DNA of 8,464 bases from Flavobacterium sp. (lineage in GTDB: Bacteria; Bacteroidota; Bacteroidia; Flavobacteriales; Flavobacteriaceae): NCBI GenBank assembly GCA_015478765.1, contig JADMKR010000009.1, positions 1 to 8,464 on the forward strand, in the 5' to 3' direction. Shown piece by piece: positions 1 to 6,618 of the stretch (the stretch's first letter is position 1; every line of letters starts with the position of its first letter). The notes under the pieces were generated by a model that ran no database searches, was not told where the DNA came from, and saw nothing but the letters and a program-made list of their open reading frames with translations. The translations under genes and the position numbers were made by a program.

Positions 1-428
1 AAGTTCCTGTTAAGTTTGGACAATATCAGCAAAAATGACTTTTTGACAAGGTTATCCCCAATGGCCGAAGCCGTCATGATTTGGCCGTGTTCAAACAAAG
101 CAGCGTTTAACAACGATGTGTCTAGAATGATATCGCGGTGATTTGAAATAAAAAGATAGGCCGTTTTCGGATCCAGTTTTTCAAAACCTGAGGTAGTCAA
201 TCCGTCAGAGCTTCGCTCCAATACTTTTTGAACGGACTGGTATATGAAATTGGCTTGAAATTCCCGAATGGAATGTGTATTGAGAAGTTGCTCTTTCCAT
301 ATTTCGTCGTCCACTCCGGGGAACGAAAAATTCATCAACGCCTTCATCATGGGGTGGTGCACGACCGATTTCAGATTTTCATTGATCTCGTCATCATAAA
401 ACGGACGAATACTATCAAACTTCGACAT
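1..428 (-). CDS. PlsC-like 1-acylglycerol-3-phosphate acyltransferase family protein, N-terminal part
   Basis: This is the first 142 codons of a gene read leftward from ATG at 428; it stays open to the window edge, so the C-terminus is missing. The protein begins MSKFDSIRPFYDDEI and later has the segment LFISNHRDIILDTSLLN (about residues 99-115). That segment matches the acyltransferase block I of a Bacteroidota family annotated as 1-acyl-sn-glycerol-3-phosphate acyltransferase. Such enzymes transfer an acyl chain to lysophosphatidate or a related lipid at the inner face of the cytoplasmic membrane. The block reads H-R-D-I-I-L-D, so the His and the last Asp are separated by five residues rather than the four of the classic HX4D motif; from memory this is normal for this Bacteroidota subfamily. 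The gene lies 61 bases downstream of the TatD-family gene on the same strand, possibly in one transcript. Family assignment is fairly firm; the exact acyl acceptor is not. Confidence 0.8.
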   Translation of the reverse strand, partial: MSKFDSIRPFYDDEINENLKSVVHHPMMKALMNFSFPGVDDEIWKEQLLNTHSIREFQANFIYQSVQKVLERSSDGLTTSGFEKLDPKTAYLFISNHRDIILDTSLLNAALFEHGQIMTASAIGDNLVKKSFLLILSKLNRN

Positions 429-489
429 TGGCAAATAATTAGCAACCGCAAATGAACGAAATTTAAATTAAAAAAATGTTTCAATTTTC

Positions 490-1254
490 TTAAATCCCGA
501 ACACCGCAACCGAATTTTGGGTTGTTGCGTCAACGATCACTTCTTTAGGCATTTGATAAATATCCGACAGGCGCTCAACCACCTTTGTGATATAACTGCT
601 TTCGTTTCGTTTGCCCCGGAATGGCGCGGGAGCCAAATAGGGCGAGTCGGTTTCAAGCACTACATGTTCCAGTGGAATTTGATCGAGAAACTGATCTATT
701 TTGCCGTTTTTAAATGTCACAACTCCGCCGATTCCAAGTTTCATTCCATATGAAATTGCCTGCAATGCCTGATCGTAAGTTCCGGTGAAACAATGAAAAA
801 TTCCGCGTAAGTCGGCCGATTTTTCCTGCTCCAATATCTCAAAAATTTCATCAAACGCTTCACGGCAGTGAATGTTGATGGGAAGCTGATGTTTTTTCGC
901 CATTTTGATTTGCCTGCGAAATGCATCCTGCTGGATGGCCAATGTCGATTTGTCCCAATACAGGTCGATCCCGATTTCGCCTACAGCATAAAACTTACGG
1001 CGATTCAATTCCGACGCAACGAATGCTAATTCGTCTTCATAATTTTCCTTCACATGGGTAGGATGCAATCCCATCATCAGAAAAACCTTGTCCGGATACG
1101 CTGCTTCCATTTCGTACATCCGCGAAGTGTAACTTGAATCAATGGATGGTGCGAAAATCCGCTGTACACCGGCCTCAAATGCGCGTTGCATCATCTGGTC
1201 GCGATCCTGCGCAAATTCTTCGCTGTAAATATGTGAATGGGTATCGGTAATCAC
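490..1254 (-). CDS. TatD-family metal-dependent hydrolase (putative 3'-5' DNase), GTG start
   Basis: The product is a 254-residue TIM-barrel hydrolase of the TatD family (E. coli TatD, YcfH, YjjV), whose members bind divalent metals and several of which are 3'-5' exonucleases on DNA. It is cytoplasmic and has no signal peptide. All expected metal ligands are visible: the DTHSH motif (H6, H8), GEIGID (E93), the NIHCRE histidine (H129), the FHCFTG histidine (H154) and ETDSPYLAP (D203). The family tail PFRGKRNESSYI follows. I start it at GTG 1254 because family members begin a few residues before D-T-H-x-H. A further GTG at 1305 would add 17 residues, but those codons contain the -7 promoter element TACCTTTG (1266-1273), so they are probably not translated. 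The length fits the family (E. coli TatD is about 260 residues). The cellular substrate cannot be read from sequence. Confidence 0.93.
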   Translation of the reverse strand: MITDTHSHIYSEEFAQDRDQMMQRAFEAGVQRIFAPSIDSSYTSRMYEMEAAYPDKVFLMMGLHPTHVKENYEDELAFVASELNRRKFYAVGEIGIDLYWDKSTLAIQQDAFRRQIKMAKKHQLPINIHCREAFDEIFEILEQEKSADLRGIFHCFTGTYDQALQAISYGMKLGIGGVVTFKNGKIDQFLDQIPLEHVVLETDSPYLAPAPFRGKRNESSYITKVVERLSDIYQMPKEVIVDATTQNSVAVFGI

Positions 1255-1265
1255 AAGTTTTTTTG

Positions 1266-1273
1266 CAAAGGTA
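1266..1273 (-). promoter_or_regulatory. Predicted -7 promoter element for the TatD-family gene
   Basis: On the minus strand this reads TACCTTTG, an exact match to the Bacteroidota sigma-A -7 consensus TAnnTTTG. It ends 11 bases before the GTG start at 1254, so the transcript would have almost no leader. I see no clear -33 TTG at the usual spacing; the nearest TTG lies about 25 bases upstream. Placement supports the downstream start choice. Confidence 0.55.
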
Positions 1274-1332
1274 ATAAAGTCATAAGCAGCAGGACTAACA
1301 ATCACTAGGTGCTTTTGTGTATTTTTTAAGAG

Positions 1333-1366
1333 ATAGCCATTAATGTAATTATATATTAATGGCTAT
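1333..1366. repeat. Perfect 12-bp inverted repeat between divergent genes
   Basis: The arm ATAGCCATTAAT (1333-1344) and its exact reverse complement ATTAATGGCTAT (1355-1366) flank a 10-base AT-rich spacer. It lies in the 134-base region between the divergent TatD-family and aspartic protease genes. The right arm overlaps the first three bases of the predicted -7 element of the protease (1364-1371), so a dimeric regulator bound here could block that promoter. A run of T follows the right arm, so a weak plus-strand hairpin is an alternative reading, but the stem is AT-rich and poor as a terminator. Confidence 0.7.
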
Positions 1367-1371
1367 TTTTG
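1364..1371 (+). promoter_or_regulatory. Predicted -7 promoter element for the aspartic protease gene
   Basis: TATTTTTG is an exact match to TAnnTTTG and lies 17 bases before the ATG at 1389. It overlaps an earlier in-frame ATG at 1359, which argues that 1359 is not the start. No clear -33 TTG is seen at the expected distance. Confidence 0.5.
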
Positions 1372-1388
1372 GGTTTTACCAACCCTCA

Positions 1389-1826
1389 ATGAAAGACATC
1401 GCTATCCCAGATTCTAAAAACTATAAAAAAATCAAGTTCCGTATTTCCAAAACCAATCACTTGGTTATCAAAGCCAAAATCAATGGCACTTCGGGTGAAT
1501 TTATTCTGGATACCGGGGCATCGAACAGTTGCGTCGGATTTGAGTGTATTGCAACGTTCAACCTGAATGCCACCCATTCATCCACATTGGCGGCAGGGGC
1601 CGGAGCAGTAGGTATGGCGACACAGGTTGCGACTCAGAACTCACTGAAAATAGGCCGGTGGTCTGACCCCGATTTTGCGCTGGTCGTTTTCGACCTCTCG
1701 CATGTCAACAGCGCTTTGCAGCAACACAAGGCAAAACCGGTCGACGGCATTATCGGCGCCGATGTACTAATAAAAGGAAGGGCGATCATTGATTATGCGA
1801 ATCTCACCTTACACTTAAAAGTTTGA
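1389..1826 (+). CDS. Retropepsin-like aspartic protease (clan AA)
   Basis: The product is a 145-residue protein that reads as one retropepsin-like domain, half the size of a pepsin, so activity would need a dimer. Visible motifs are the catalytic FILDTGAS (catalytic Asp at residue 41), the middle region with AGAGAVGMATQ, and the C-terminal hydrophobic-hydrophobic-Gly motif in DGIIGADVL followed by AIIDYANLTLHL. This order is typical of the bacterial gag-polyprotein-like aspartyl protease families. There is no signal peptide or membrane segment, so a cytoplasmic location is inferred, which is less usual because many bacterial relatives are secreted or membrane-anchored. The ATG at 1359 would add ten residues but lies upstream of or inside the predicted promoter. 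The gene stands alone, divergent from the TatD-family gene and convergent with sucB. Its substrate is unknown. Confidence 0.83.
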   Translation: MKDIAIPDSKNYKKIKFRISKTNHLVIKAKINGTSGEFILDTGASNSCVGFECIATFNLNATHSSTLAAGAGAVGMATQVATQNSLKIGRWSDPDFALVVFDLSHVNSALQQHKAKPVDGIIGADVLIKGRAIIDYANLTLHLKV

Positions 1827-1829
1827 TCG

Positions 1830-1861
1830 AAAAAAAAATCCCGCGGTCTAATGCGGGATTT
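1830..1861 (-). terminator. Intrinsic terminator of the sucA-sucB unit
   Basis: A 9-bp perfect stem AAATCCCGC (1836-1844) / GCGGGATTT (1853-1861) encloses an 8-base loop. Read on the minus strand it is followed by nine T in a row (1838 down to 1830, the first three also in the stem), a strong Rho-independent terminator for sucB, whose stop codon lies 8 bases before it. Read on the plus strand there are only three T, all in the stem, so termination of the protease transcript here would be weaker. Confidence 0.9.
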
Positions 1862-1869
1862 CATACTAT

Positions 1870-3120
1870 TTATAGCTCCAGAGCTTTCTTCGGATTGTTA
1901 TCCATCAGCAATTCGCCCGGATTCTCTAGTCCTTCCTTAACAGCGACAAGGAACCCAACCGACTCACGGCCGTCAATGATTCTGTGATCATATGACAATG
2001 CCACATACATCATCGGGTGAATTTCAACCTTACCATTTACGGCAATAGGTCGCTCTATAATGTTGTGCATTCCTAAAATTCCGGATTGCGGCGGGTTGAT
2101 AATAGGCGTTGAAAGCATGCTTCCAAAAACTCCACCGTTAGATATCGTGAAAGTTCCACCAGTCATGTCGTCAACGGTAATCTGCCCGTCACGTGCTTTG
2201 ATTGCCAAACGCTTAATTTCGGCTTCAATTCCGCGGAAAGTAAGATTCTCTGCATTCCTGACAACAGGGACCATCAGTCCTTTCGGACCAGATACTGCTA
2301 CCGAAATATCTACAAAATCATATGAGATTTTATAATCGCCGTCAATCATCGAATTCACGTCAGGATACAGTTTCAGCGCGCGTGTCACCGCTTTGGTGAA
2401 AAACGACATATAACCTAATCCGAGTCCGCCATGCTTAGCCTTAAATGCATCTTTGTATTCATTTCGAATCAAATTCACCGGAGTCATATTGACTTCGTTG
2501 AAAGTTGTGAGCATTGCAGTTTCATTTTTTGCTGAAACCAATCGCTCGGCTACCTTTCGGCGCAGCATCGATAATTTTGTACGTTCGGAACCACGGTTTC
2601 CGCCAGTTGGCGTGCCCATCGACGGCGTGGCATTGACCGCATCGTCTTTGGTAATCCTACCACCCTTTCCAGTTCCGGAAAGCGATGATGGGTTTATGTT
2701 TTTCTCATCCAAAATTTTCCGAGCAGCGGGCGAAGGTACATTTTCAGCATGCGATTTCGGAGCGGTTGTTTCGGCTTTTGGCGCCTCTTGCTTGGCTTCG
2801 GATTTCTTTTCTTCTTTCGGAGCCTCTTCTTTCGGCTTTTCATCCGATTTAGCGTCGGCATTGGAACTACCATTTGGTTTAGCGCCTTCGGTATCAATCA
2901 GGCAAACAACCTGTCCTACCTTTACGGCATCACCTTCTTCGGCTTTAAGCGTGATAATGCCCGCGGCTTCTGCGGGAAGTTCAAGGGTTGCCTTATCAGA
3001 ATCCACCTCGGCGATTGCCTGGTCTTTTTCGACGTAGTCACCGTCTTTTACAAGCCATGTTGCAATCTCAACTTCGGTAATCGATTCGCCCGGTGAAGGC
3101 ACTTTCATTTCTAAAATCAT
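1870..3120 (-). CDS. sucB: Dihydrolipoyllysine-residue succinyltransferase, E2 of the 2-oxoglutarate dehydrogenase complex
   Basis: This 416-residue enzyme transfers the succinyl group from E1 to coenzyme A on its lipoyl arm and forms the core of the 2-oxoglutarate dehydrogenase complex in the cytoplasm. Domains in order are: one lipoyl domain (residues 1-77) with the lipoylated lysine K43 in DSDKAT; a charged Ala/Pro/Lys/Glu linker (about 78-127); a peripheral-subunit-binding domain (about 128-163, VPSPAARKIL to GGRITKDDAV); a second linker; and the catalytic acyltransferase domain from about 185, with H379 and D383 in SYDHRIIDGRES. Length is close to E. coli SucB (405). The start MILEMKVPSPGES is the standard N-terminus. 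The gene follows sucA after 59 bases, with a possible promoter of its own in the gap, and ends at a strong terminator. Succinyl rather than acetyl specificity is inferred from the sucA neighbour and from the single lipoyl domain. Confidence 0.97.
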   Translation of the reverse strand: MILEMKVPSPGESITEVEIATWLVKDGDYVEKDQAIAEVDSDKATLELPAEAAGIITLKAEEGDAVKVGQVVCLIDTEGAKPNGSSNADAKSDEKPKEEAPKEEKKSEAKQEAPKAETTAPKSHAENVPSPAARKILDEKNINPSSLSGTGKGGRITKDDAVNATPSMGTPTGGNRGSERTKLSMLRRKVAERLVSAKNETAMLTTFNEVNMTPVNLIRNEYKDAFKAKHGGLGLGYMSFFTKAVTRALKLYPDVNSMIDGDYKISYDFVDISVAVSGPKGLMVPVVRNAENLTFRGIEAEIKRLAIKARDGQITVDDMTGGTFTISNGGVFGSMLSTPIINPPQSGILGMHNIIERPIAVNGKVEIHPMMYVALSYDHRIIDGRESVGFLVAVKEGLENPGELLMDNNPKKALEL

Positions 3121-3142
3121 CTTATATAATTTTATTGGTGTA

Positions 3143-3150
3143 CAAATTTA
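3143..3150 (-). promoter_or_regulatory. Possible internal promoter (-7 element) before sucB
   Basis: TAAATTTG on the minus strand matches TAnnTTTG exactly. It lies within the 59-base gap between sucA and sucB, 22 bases before the sucB ATG. It could give extra E2 transcripts independent of sucA. The gap is AT-rich, so chance occurrence is possible, and no proper -33 TTG is seen. Confidence 0.42.
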
Positions 3151-3179
3151 CAATATTTCTTAGGGCGTTCTTATAGCTT

Positions 3180-5951
3180 TTAATTAAAAAGCGCCTTGTT
3201 GAAAACCATGGCGATAGCTGCAGCGTGACGTTTTTTGGCACGGGCATAACTTCCTGCCGCAGGTGCGCTGTAAGCTTTGAGTGCGGCAAGCCTGAATTTG
3301 ACTTCAGTAAAATTGACCAGCATATAACTGTAAGCACCCATGTTACGAGGTTCTTCCTGTGCCCAAACGAAATCGTCAGCATTTGGATAAGAAGCTATAA
3401 TCTCCCGAAGTTGCTCTACCGGCAATGGGAATAGCTGTTCGATTCTGACGAATGCAACATCATCCCGACCGTTTGTTTCGCGCTCTGCCACAAGGTCATA
3501 ATAGAATTTACCCGTACAAAAAGCAAGTGTTTTGATTTTGGATTTGTCGGCATTTGGATCGTCGAGCACTTCTTTGAAGCTTCCGTTGGCGAATTCATCA
3601 ACCGATGAAATGACCAAGGGATGACGCAACAAGCTTTTCGGCGTAAATACGATCAATGGTTTACGGAAGGTAGTTTTCATCTGCCTTCTGAGCAAATGGT
3701 AAAAGTTGGCCGGCGTCGTGCAATCGGCTATATACATATTATCATTGGCGCACATTTGCAGGTAACGCTCCATTCTGGCCGATGAATGCTCGGCCCCCTG
3801 ACCTTCGTACCCATGCGGCAATAACATTACCAGCCCGTTTTGATTATTCCATTTATCTTCTGCGGCCGATATGTACTGATCGATCATAATTTGAGCACCG
3901 TTGGAGAAATCTCCGAACTGCGCTTCCCAAATGGTCAATGTCGTCGGACTGGCGAGTGCATATCCGTAATCAAATCCAACCACTCCATATTCTGAAAGCA
4001 GCGAATTGTATATGTTGAATTTCCCTTTAGCGTCTTTAATTTGCTGAAGTAATATCACTTCCTCTTCCGAGTCTTCTACTTTGACCACTGCGTGGCGATG
4101 TGAAAATGTGCCGCGTTCTACGTCCTGACCGGAAATCCGGACATTGTATCCTTCAGTAAGAAGTGACCCGTAAGCAAGTAATTCGGCCATAGCCCAATCC
4201 AGCTTGTCTGTGTCGAACATCACCTTTCGGTCATTGATCAGTTTCTGGATCTTGTTGATGAACTTTTTATCTGACGGGAGCTGCGTAATCACATTGGCAA
4301 TTTCGCCAAGTTTTTCTTTTGAAAAAGTCGTGTCAACCGATTGCATCATGTCTTCACGGCTTGCTTGTTTAAAGCCCTGCCATTCGTTTTGCATGAATGG
4401 TGTGATTACAGTCAAATCTTTTTTCCGGGATGCTTCCAGGTTTTCCTCGAGTACCGACTTATATTTTTCTTCCAGACCTTTAACGTACTGGTCGTCGATG
4501 ATACCATCAGCGATCAGTTTATCGGCATAAAAATCACGCGGGTTTCTATGCTTGGCTATGATTTTATAAAGTTTAGGCTGGGTAAACCTCGGTTCGTCAC
4601 CTTCATTATGACCATATTTACGATAACCTAAAAGGTCAATGAATACATCGCCACCGAACTGCATTCTATAATCAAGCGCAAACAACATGGCATGGACGAC
4701 CGCCTCGGCATCATCGGCATTGACATGCAATACAGGTGAGAGGGTCACTTTTGCAATATCGGTACAATAGGTGGACGAGCGCGCATCGAGATAATTTGTC
4801 GTAAAACCAACCTGATTATTGATTACGATATGTATCGTACCGCCGGTCTTATAACCGTCAAGCTGCGCCATTTGAACGATTTCATAAACGATTCCCTGGC
4901 CGGCTATGGCAGCATCACCATGCAATGCAATTGGCAATACTTTTGAAAAATCGTCCGGGAAGTGCAAATCCTGTTTCGCCCGGGTAATTCCTTCGATCAC
5001 CGCTCCTACAGTTTCGAGATGCGACGGGTTTGGCGCCAGGTTGATATTGATATTTTTTCCGGATTTCGTTTTCCTGTCAGATGTTAGTCCGAGGTGATAT
5101 TTCACATCGCCATCAAACAAAATATCGTCGTCATAATCTTTGCCATCGAACTCAGAGAAAATATCCTGCGTCGATTTACCGAAAATATTGGCAAGCACAT
5201 TTAATCGTCCGCGGTGTGCCATTCCCATAACGAATTGCTCGACACCTTTCTCTGCCGCGGCATCGATCAGTGCGTCAAGACCGGGAATAAGCGACTCACC
5301 ACCTTCTAGTGAAAATCTTTTTTGGCCTACGTATTTTGTATGCAGGAAGTTCTCAAAAGCGACTGCTTCATTTAACTTTGACAGTATATTTTTCTTTTCA
5401 TCAGCTGAGAATCGCGGTTGGTTGCCGTTATAGCCAATTTTATCCTGTATCCACTGAATCGTTTCGGGCTTTCGGATATACATGTATTCCACCCCGATCG
5501 ATTGGCAGTATATTTTATTTAAATGTCCCAGAATCTCTTTCAGCGAGCACGGCGCCAGCTTCATGGCCTGCGCTGCATCAAAAACAGTGTCGAGGTCCGC
5601 ATCAGACAAACCGAAGTTTTGCAAATCCAATGTAGGCGAATAGGTGCGGCGCTCTCTTACCGGATTGGTTTTCGTAAATAAATGACCGCGATTGCGATAG
5701 GCATCTATAAGTTTCAGGACATTAAATTCCTTGCGTAACTTATCTGAAACATCGCTGCAGTCCAGATTTCCGGCATATTCTGCCAGCTCCTGGCCAACGC
5801 CATTTTCATTGAAGGATGTCATTCCGAAATCGAATCCCTGCAGGAAACTTCTCCAGCTCGGCTCTACGCTATCCGGATTTTGCAGGTATTGATCGTAAAG
5901 GTCTGAGAAAAAATCAGCGTGTGCCGCATTTAAAAAGGAAAACCTGTCCAT
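3180..5951 (-). CDS. sucA: 2-oxoglutarate dehydrogenase E1 component (thiamine diphosphate-dependent)
   Basis: This 923-residue enzyme decarboxylates 2-oxoglutarate and passes the succinyl group to the lipoyl arm of SucB. Visible parts, numbered from ATG 5951, are: the N-terminal segment FLNAAHADFFSDLYDQYL to PSWRSFLQGFDF (6-42), involved in complex assembly; GMAHRGRLNVL with H246; DVKYHLG with H286; LAPNPSHLE (305-312); the thiamine diphosphate/metal site from HGDAAIAGQG (D346) to INNQVGFTT (N379); KYGHNEGDEPRFTQP; the transketolase-type pyrimidine domain with GQDVERGTFSHRHAV (608-622); and LLPHGYEGQGAEHSSARMERYLQ with the C-terminal domain ending in QEEPRNMGAYSYM. Length fits E. coli SucA (933). 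An ATG at 6056 would add 35 residues, but the family starts at MDRFSFLNAAH and a predicted promoter (5988-5995) lies between the two. The gene is cotranscribed with sucB downstream. Confidence 0.97.
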   Translation of the reverse strand: MDRFSFLNAAHADFFSDLYDQYLQNPDSVEPSWRSFLQGFDFGMTSFNENGVGQELAEYAGNLDCSDVSDKLRKEFNVLKLIDAYRNRGHLFTKTNPVRERRTYSPTLDLQNFGLSDADLDTVFDAAQAMKLAPCSLKEILGHLNKIYCQSIGVEYMYIRKPETIQWIQDKIGYNGNQPRFSADEKKNILSKLNEAVAFENFLHTKYVGQKRFSLEGGESLIPGLDALIDAAAEKGVEQFVMGMAHRGRLNVLANIFGKSTQDIFSEFDGKDYDDDILFDGDVKYHLGLTSDRKTKSGKNININLAPNPSHLETVGAVIEGITRAKQDLHFPDDFSKVLPIALHGDAAIAGQGIVYEIVQMAQLDGYKTGGTIHIVINNQVGFTTNYLDARSSTYCTDIAKVTLSPVLHVNADDAEAVVHAMLFALDYRMQFGGDVFIDLLGYRKYGHNEGDEPRFTQPKLYKIIAKHRNPRDFYADKLIADGIIDDQYVKGLEEKYKSVLEENLEASRKKDLTVITPFMQNEWQGFKQASREDMMQSVDTTFSKEKLGEIANVITQLPSDKKFINKIQKLINDRKVMFDTDKLDWAMAELLAYGSLLTEGYNVRISGQDVERGTFSHRHAVVKVEDSEEEVILLQQIKDAKGKFNIYNSLLSEYGVVGFDYGYALASPTTLTIWEAQFGDFSNGAQIMIDQYISAAEDKWNNQNGLVMLLPHGYEGQGAEHSSARMERYLQMCANDNMYIADCTTPANFYHLLRRQMKTTFRKPLIVFTPKSLLRHPLVISSVDEFANGSFKEVLDDPNADKSKIKTLAFCTGKFYYDLVAERETNGRDDVAFVRIEQLFPLPVEQLREIIASYPNADDFVWAQEEPRNMGAYSYMLVNFTEVKFRLAALKAYSAPAAGSYARAKKRHAAAIAMVFNKALFN

Positions 5952-5987
5952 AGTATTTTTTAAGTCCTGGTTGGTAAAATAGTTAGG

Positions 5988-5995
5988 CAAAAGTA
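5988..5995 (-). promoter_or_regulatory. Predicted -7 promoter element for sucA
   Basis: TACTTTTG on the minus strand is an exact match to TAnnTTTG. It ends 36 bases before the ATG at 5951, which would give a leader of roughly 30 bases. No clear -33 TTG is present at 17-23 bases. It supports starting sucA at 5951 rather than at 6056. Confidence 0.55.
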
Positions 5996-6065
5996 CAATA
6001 AAAGCCATACTATTTTCATTAATTTTTGATACATTTAAGTTTTGCAATCCTATCATAACGAAGCT

Positions 6066-6614
6066 ATGCCGTACATATTCGCCAATCGATATTTCATCTT
6101 ACTTTTTCTTTTATTTTCCACCATCGGCAGTGTCCAAACTTATGCGCAGCAAGACCCCGACAGTACGGCGGTCCGAAGTGATTTTTGGAGAAAGGTGCAA
6201 TTTGGCGGCGGCCTTGGGCTGGCAATGGGAAGTGGCTACACTGATTTTCTTGTCGCGCCGGGTGCAATCTATAACTTCAATGAAAAATTTGCAGTGGGTG
6301 CCGGTTTGCAATACAGTTATATTAAACAACGAGATTATTTCGACTCGCATATGTATGGCGCAAGCGTAATTGGGTTGTACAGCCCAATACCGCAGGTTCA
6401 ACTCTCGCTTGAATTGGAACAATTGCGCGTAAATCTCGATTACGAAACATTAGCGGGCGAGGTGAATGACGACTTCTGGAATACAGGACTGTTCGTGGGT
6501 GCCGGCTATCGTGCAGGAAATGTAACTATTGGCGCACGCTATAACCTGCTCTTCCGCGAGGATCGCAACGTTTATTCGGATGCCTTTATGCCATTTGTAC
6601 GAGCTTATTTTTAA
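6066..6614 (+). CDS. Secreted beta-barrel-like envelope protein divergent from sucA
   Basis: The product is 182 residues long. Residues 1-27 form a signal peptide: a hydrophobic run FILLFLLFSTIG with likely cleavage after QTYA. The mature part has alternating Gly/aromatic strands (FGGGLGLAMG, FAVGAGLQYSY, GASVIGLYSP, FVGAGYRAGNVTIGARYNLLF) and ends in Phe (FMPFVRAYF). These are the marks of a small outer-membrane beta-barrel of about eight strands. I start it at ATG 6066; an upstream in-frame TTG at 6042 would only add residues before the signal peptide. From memory, flavobacterial relatives of this protein beside sucA have been named alpha-ketoglutarate decarboxylase. Nothing in the sequence supports an enzyme: there is no thiamine diphosphate motif, and the name is probably carried over from the neighbour. 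The next gene begins 4 bases after its stop, so the two are likely cotranscribed. Confidence 0.85.
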   Translation: MPYIFANRYFILLFLLFSTIGSVQTYAQQDPDSTAVRSDFWRKVQFGGGLGLAMGSGYTDFLVAPGAIYNFNEKFAVGAGLQYSYIKQRDYFDSHMYGASVIGLYSPIPQVQLSLELEQLRVNLDYETLAGEVNDDFWNTGLFVGAGYRAGNVTIGARYNLLFREDRNVYSDAFMPFVRAYF

Positions 6615-6618
6615 AACT

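Noticed and set aside
228..455. 75-codon frame on the plus strand at the left edge
   Set aside because: It lies opposite the acyltransferase gene, whose minus-strand translation has a clear family match; this frame has none.
429..489. A promoter for the acyltransferase gene in the 61-base gap
   Set aside because: The gap is AT-rich and has only imperfect resemblance to TAnnTTTG, and no GC-rich hairpin; cotranscription with the TatD-family gene is equally possible.
1333..1370. Inverted repeat plus T run read as a Rho-independent terminator
   Set aside because: The stem has few G/C pairs, no gene on the plus strand ends just before it, and it abuts a predicted promoter, so an operator-like role is more likely.
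2453..3037. Open frame of 194 codons on the plus strand opposite sucB
   Set aside because: It is antisense to the lipoyl and linker region of sucB; the Ser/Ala/Phe-rich translation mirrors the Ala/Lys/Glu-rich linker and has no recognisable domain.
3122..3382. 86-codon minus-strand frame across the end of sucA
   Set aside because: It is an out-of-frame reading of the sucA 3' end, which is intact to its own stop at 3180.
4204..5635. Several 60-108 codon plus-strand frames inside sucA
   Set aside because: All are antisense to a complete SucA with every active-site motif, and none has a promoter-like site or a plausible protein sequence.
6042..6065. TTG at 6042 as start of the envelope protein
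   Set aside because: It would put eight polar residues before a normal signal peptide that already begins at ATG 6066.
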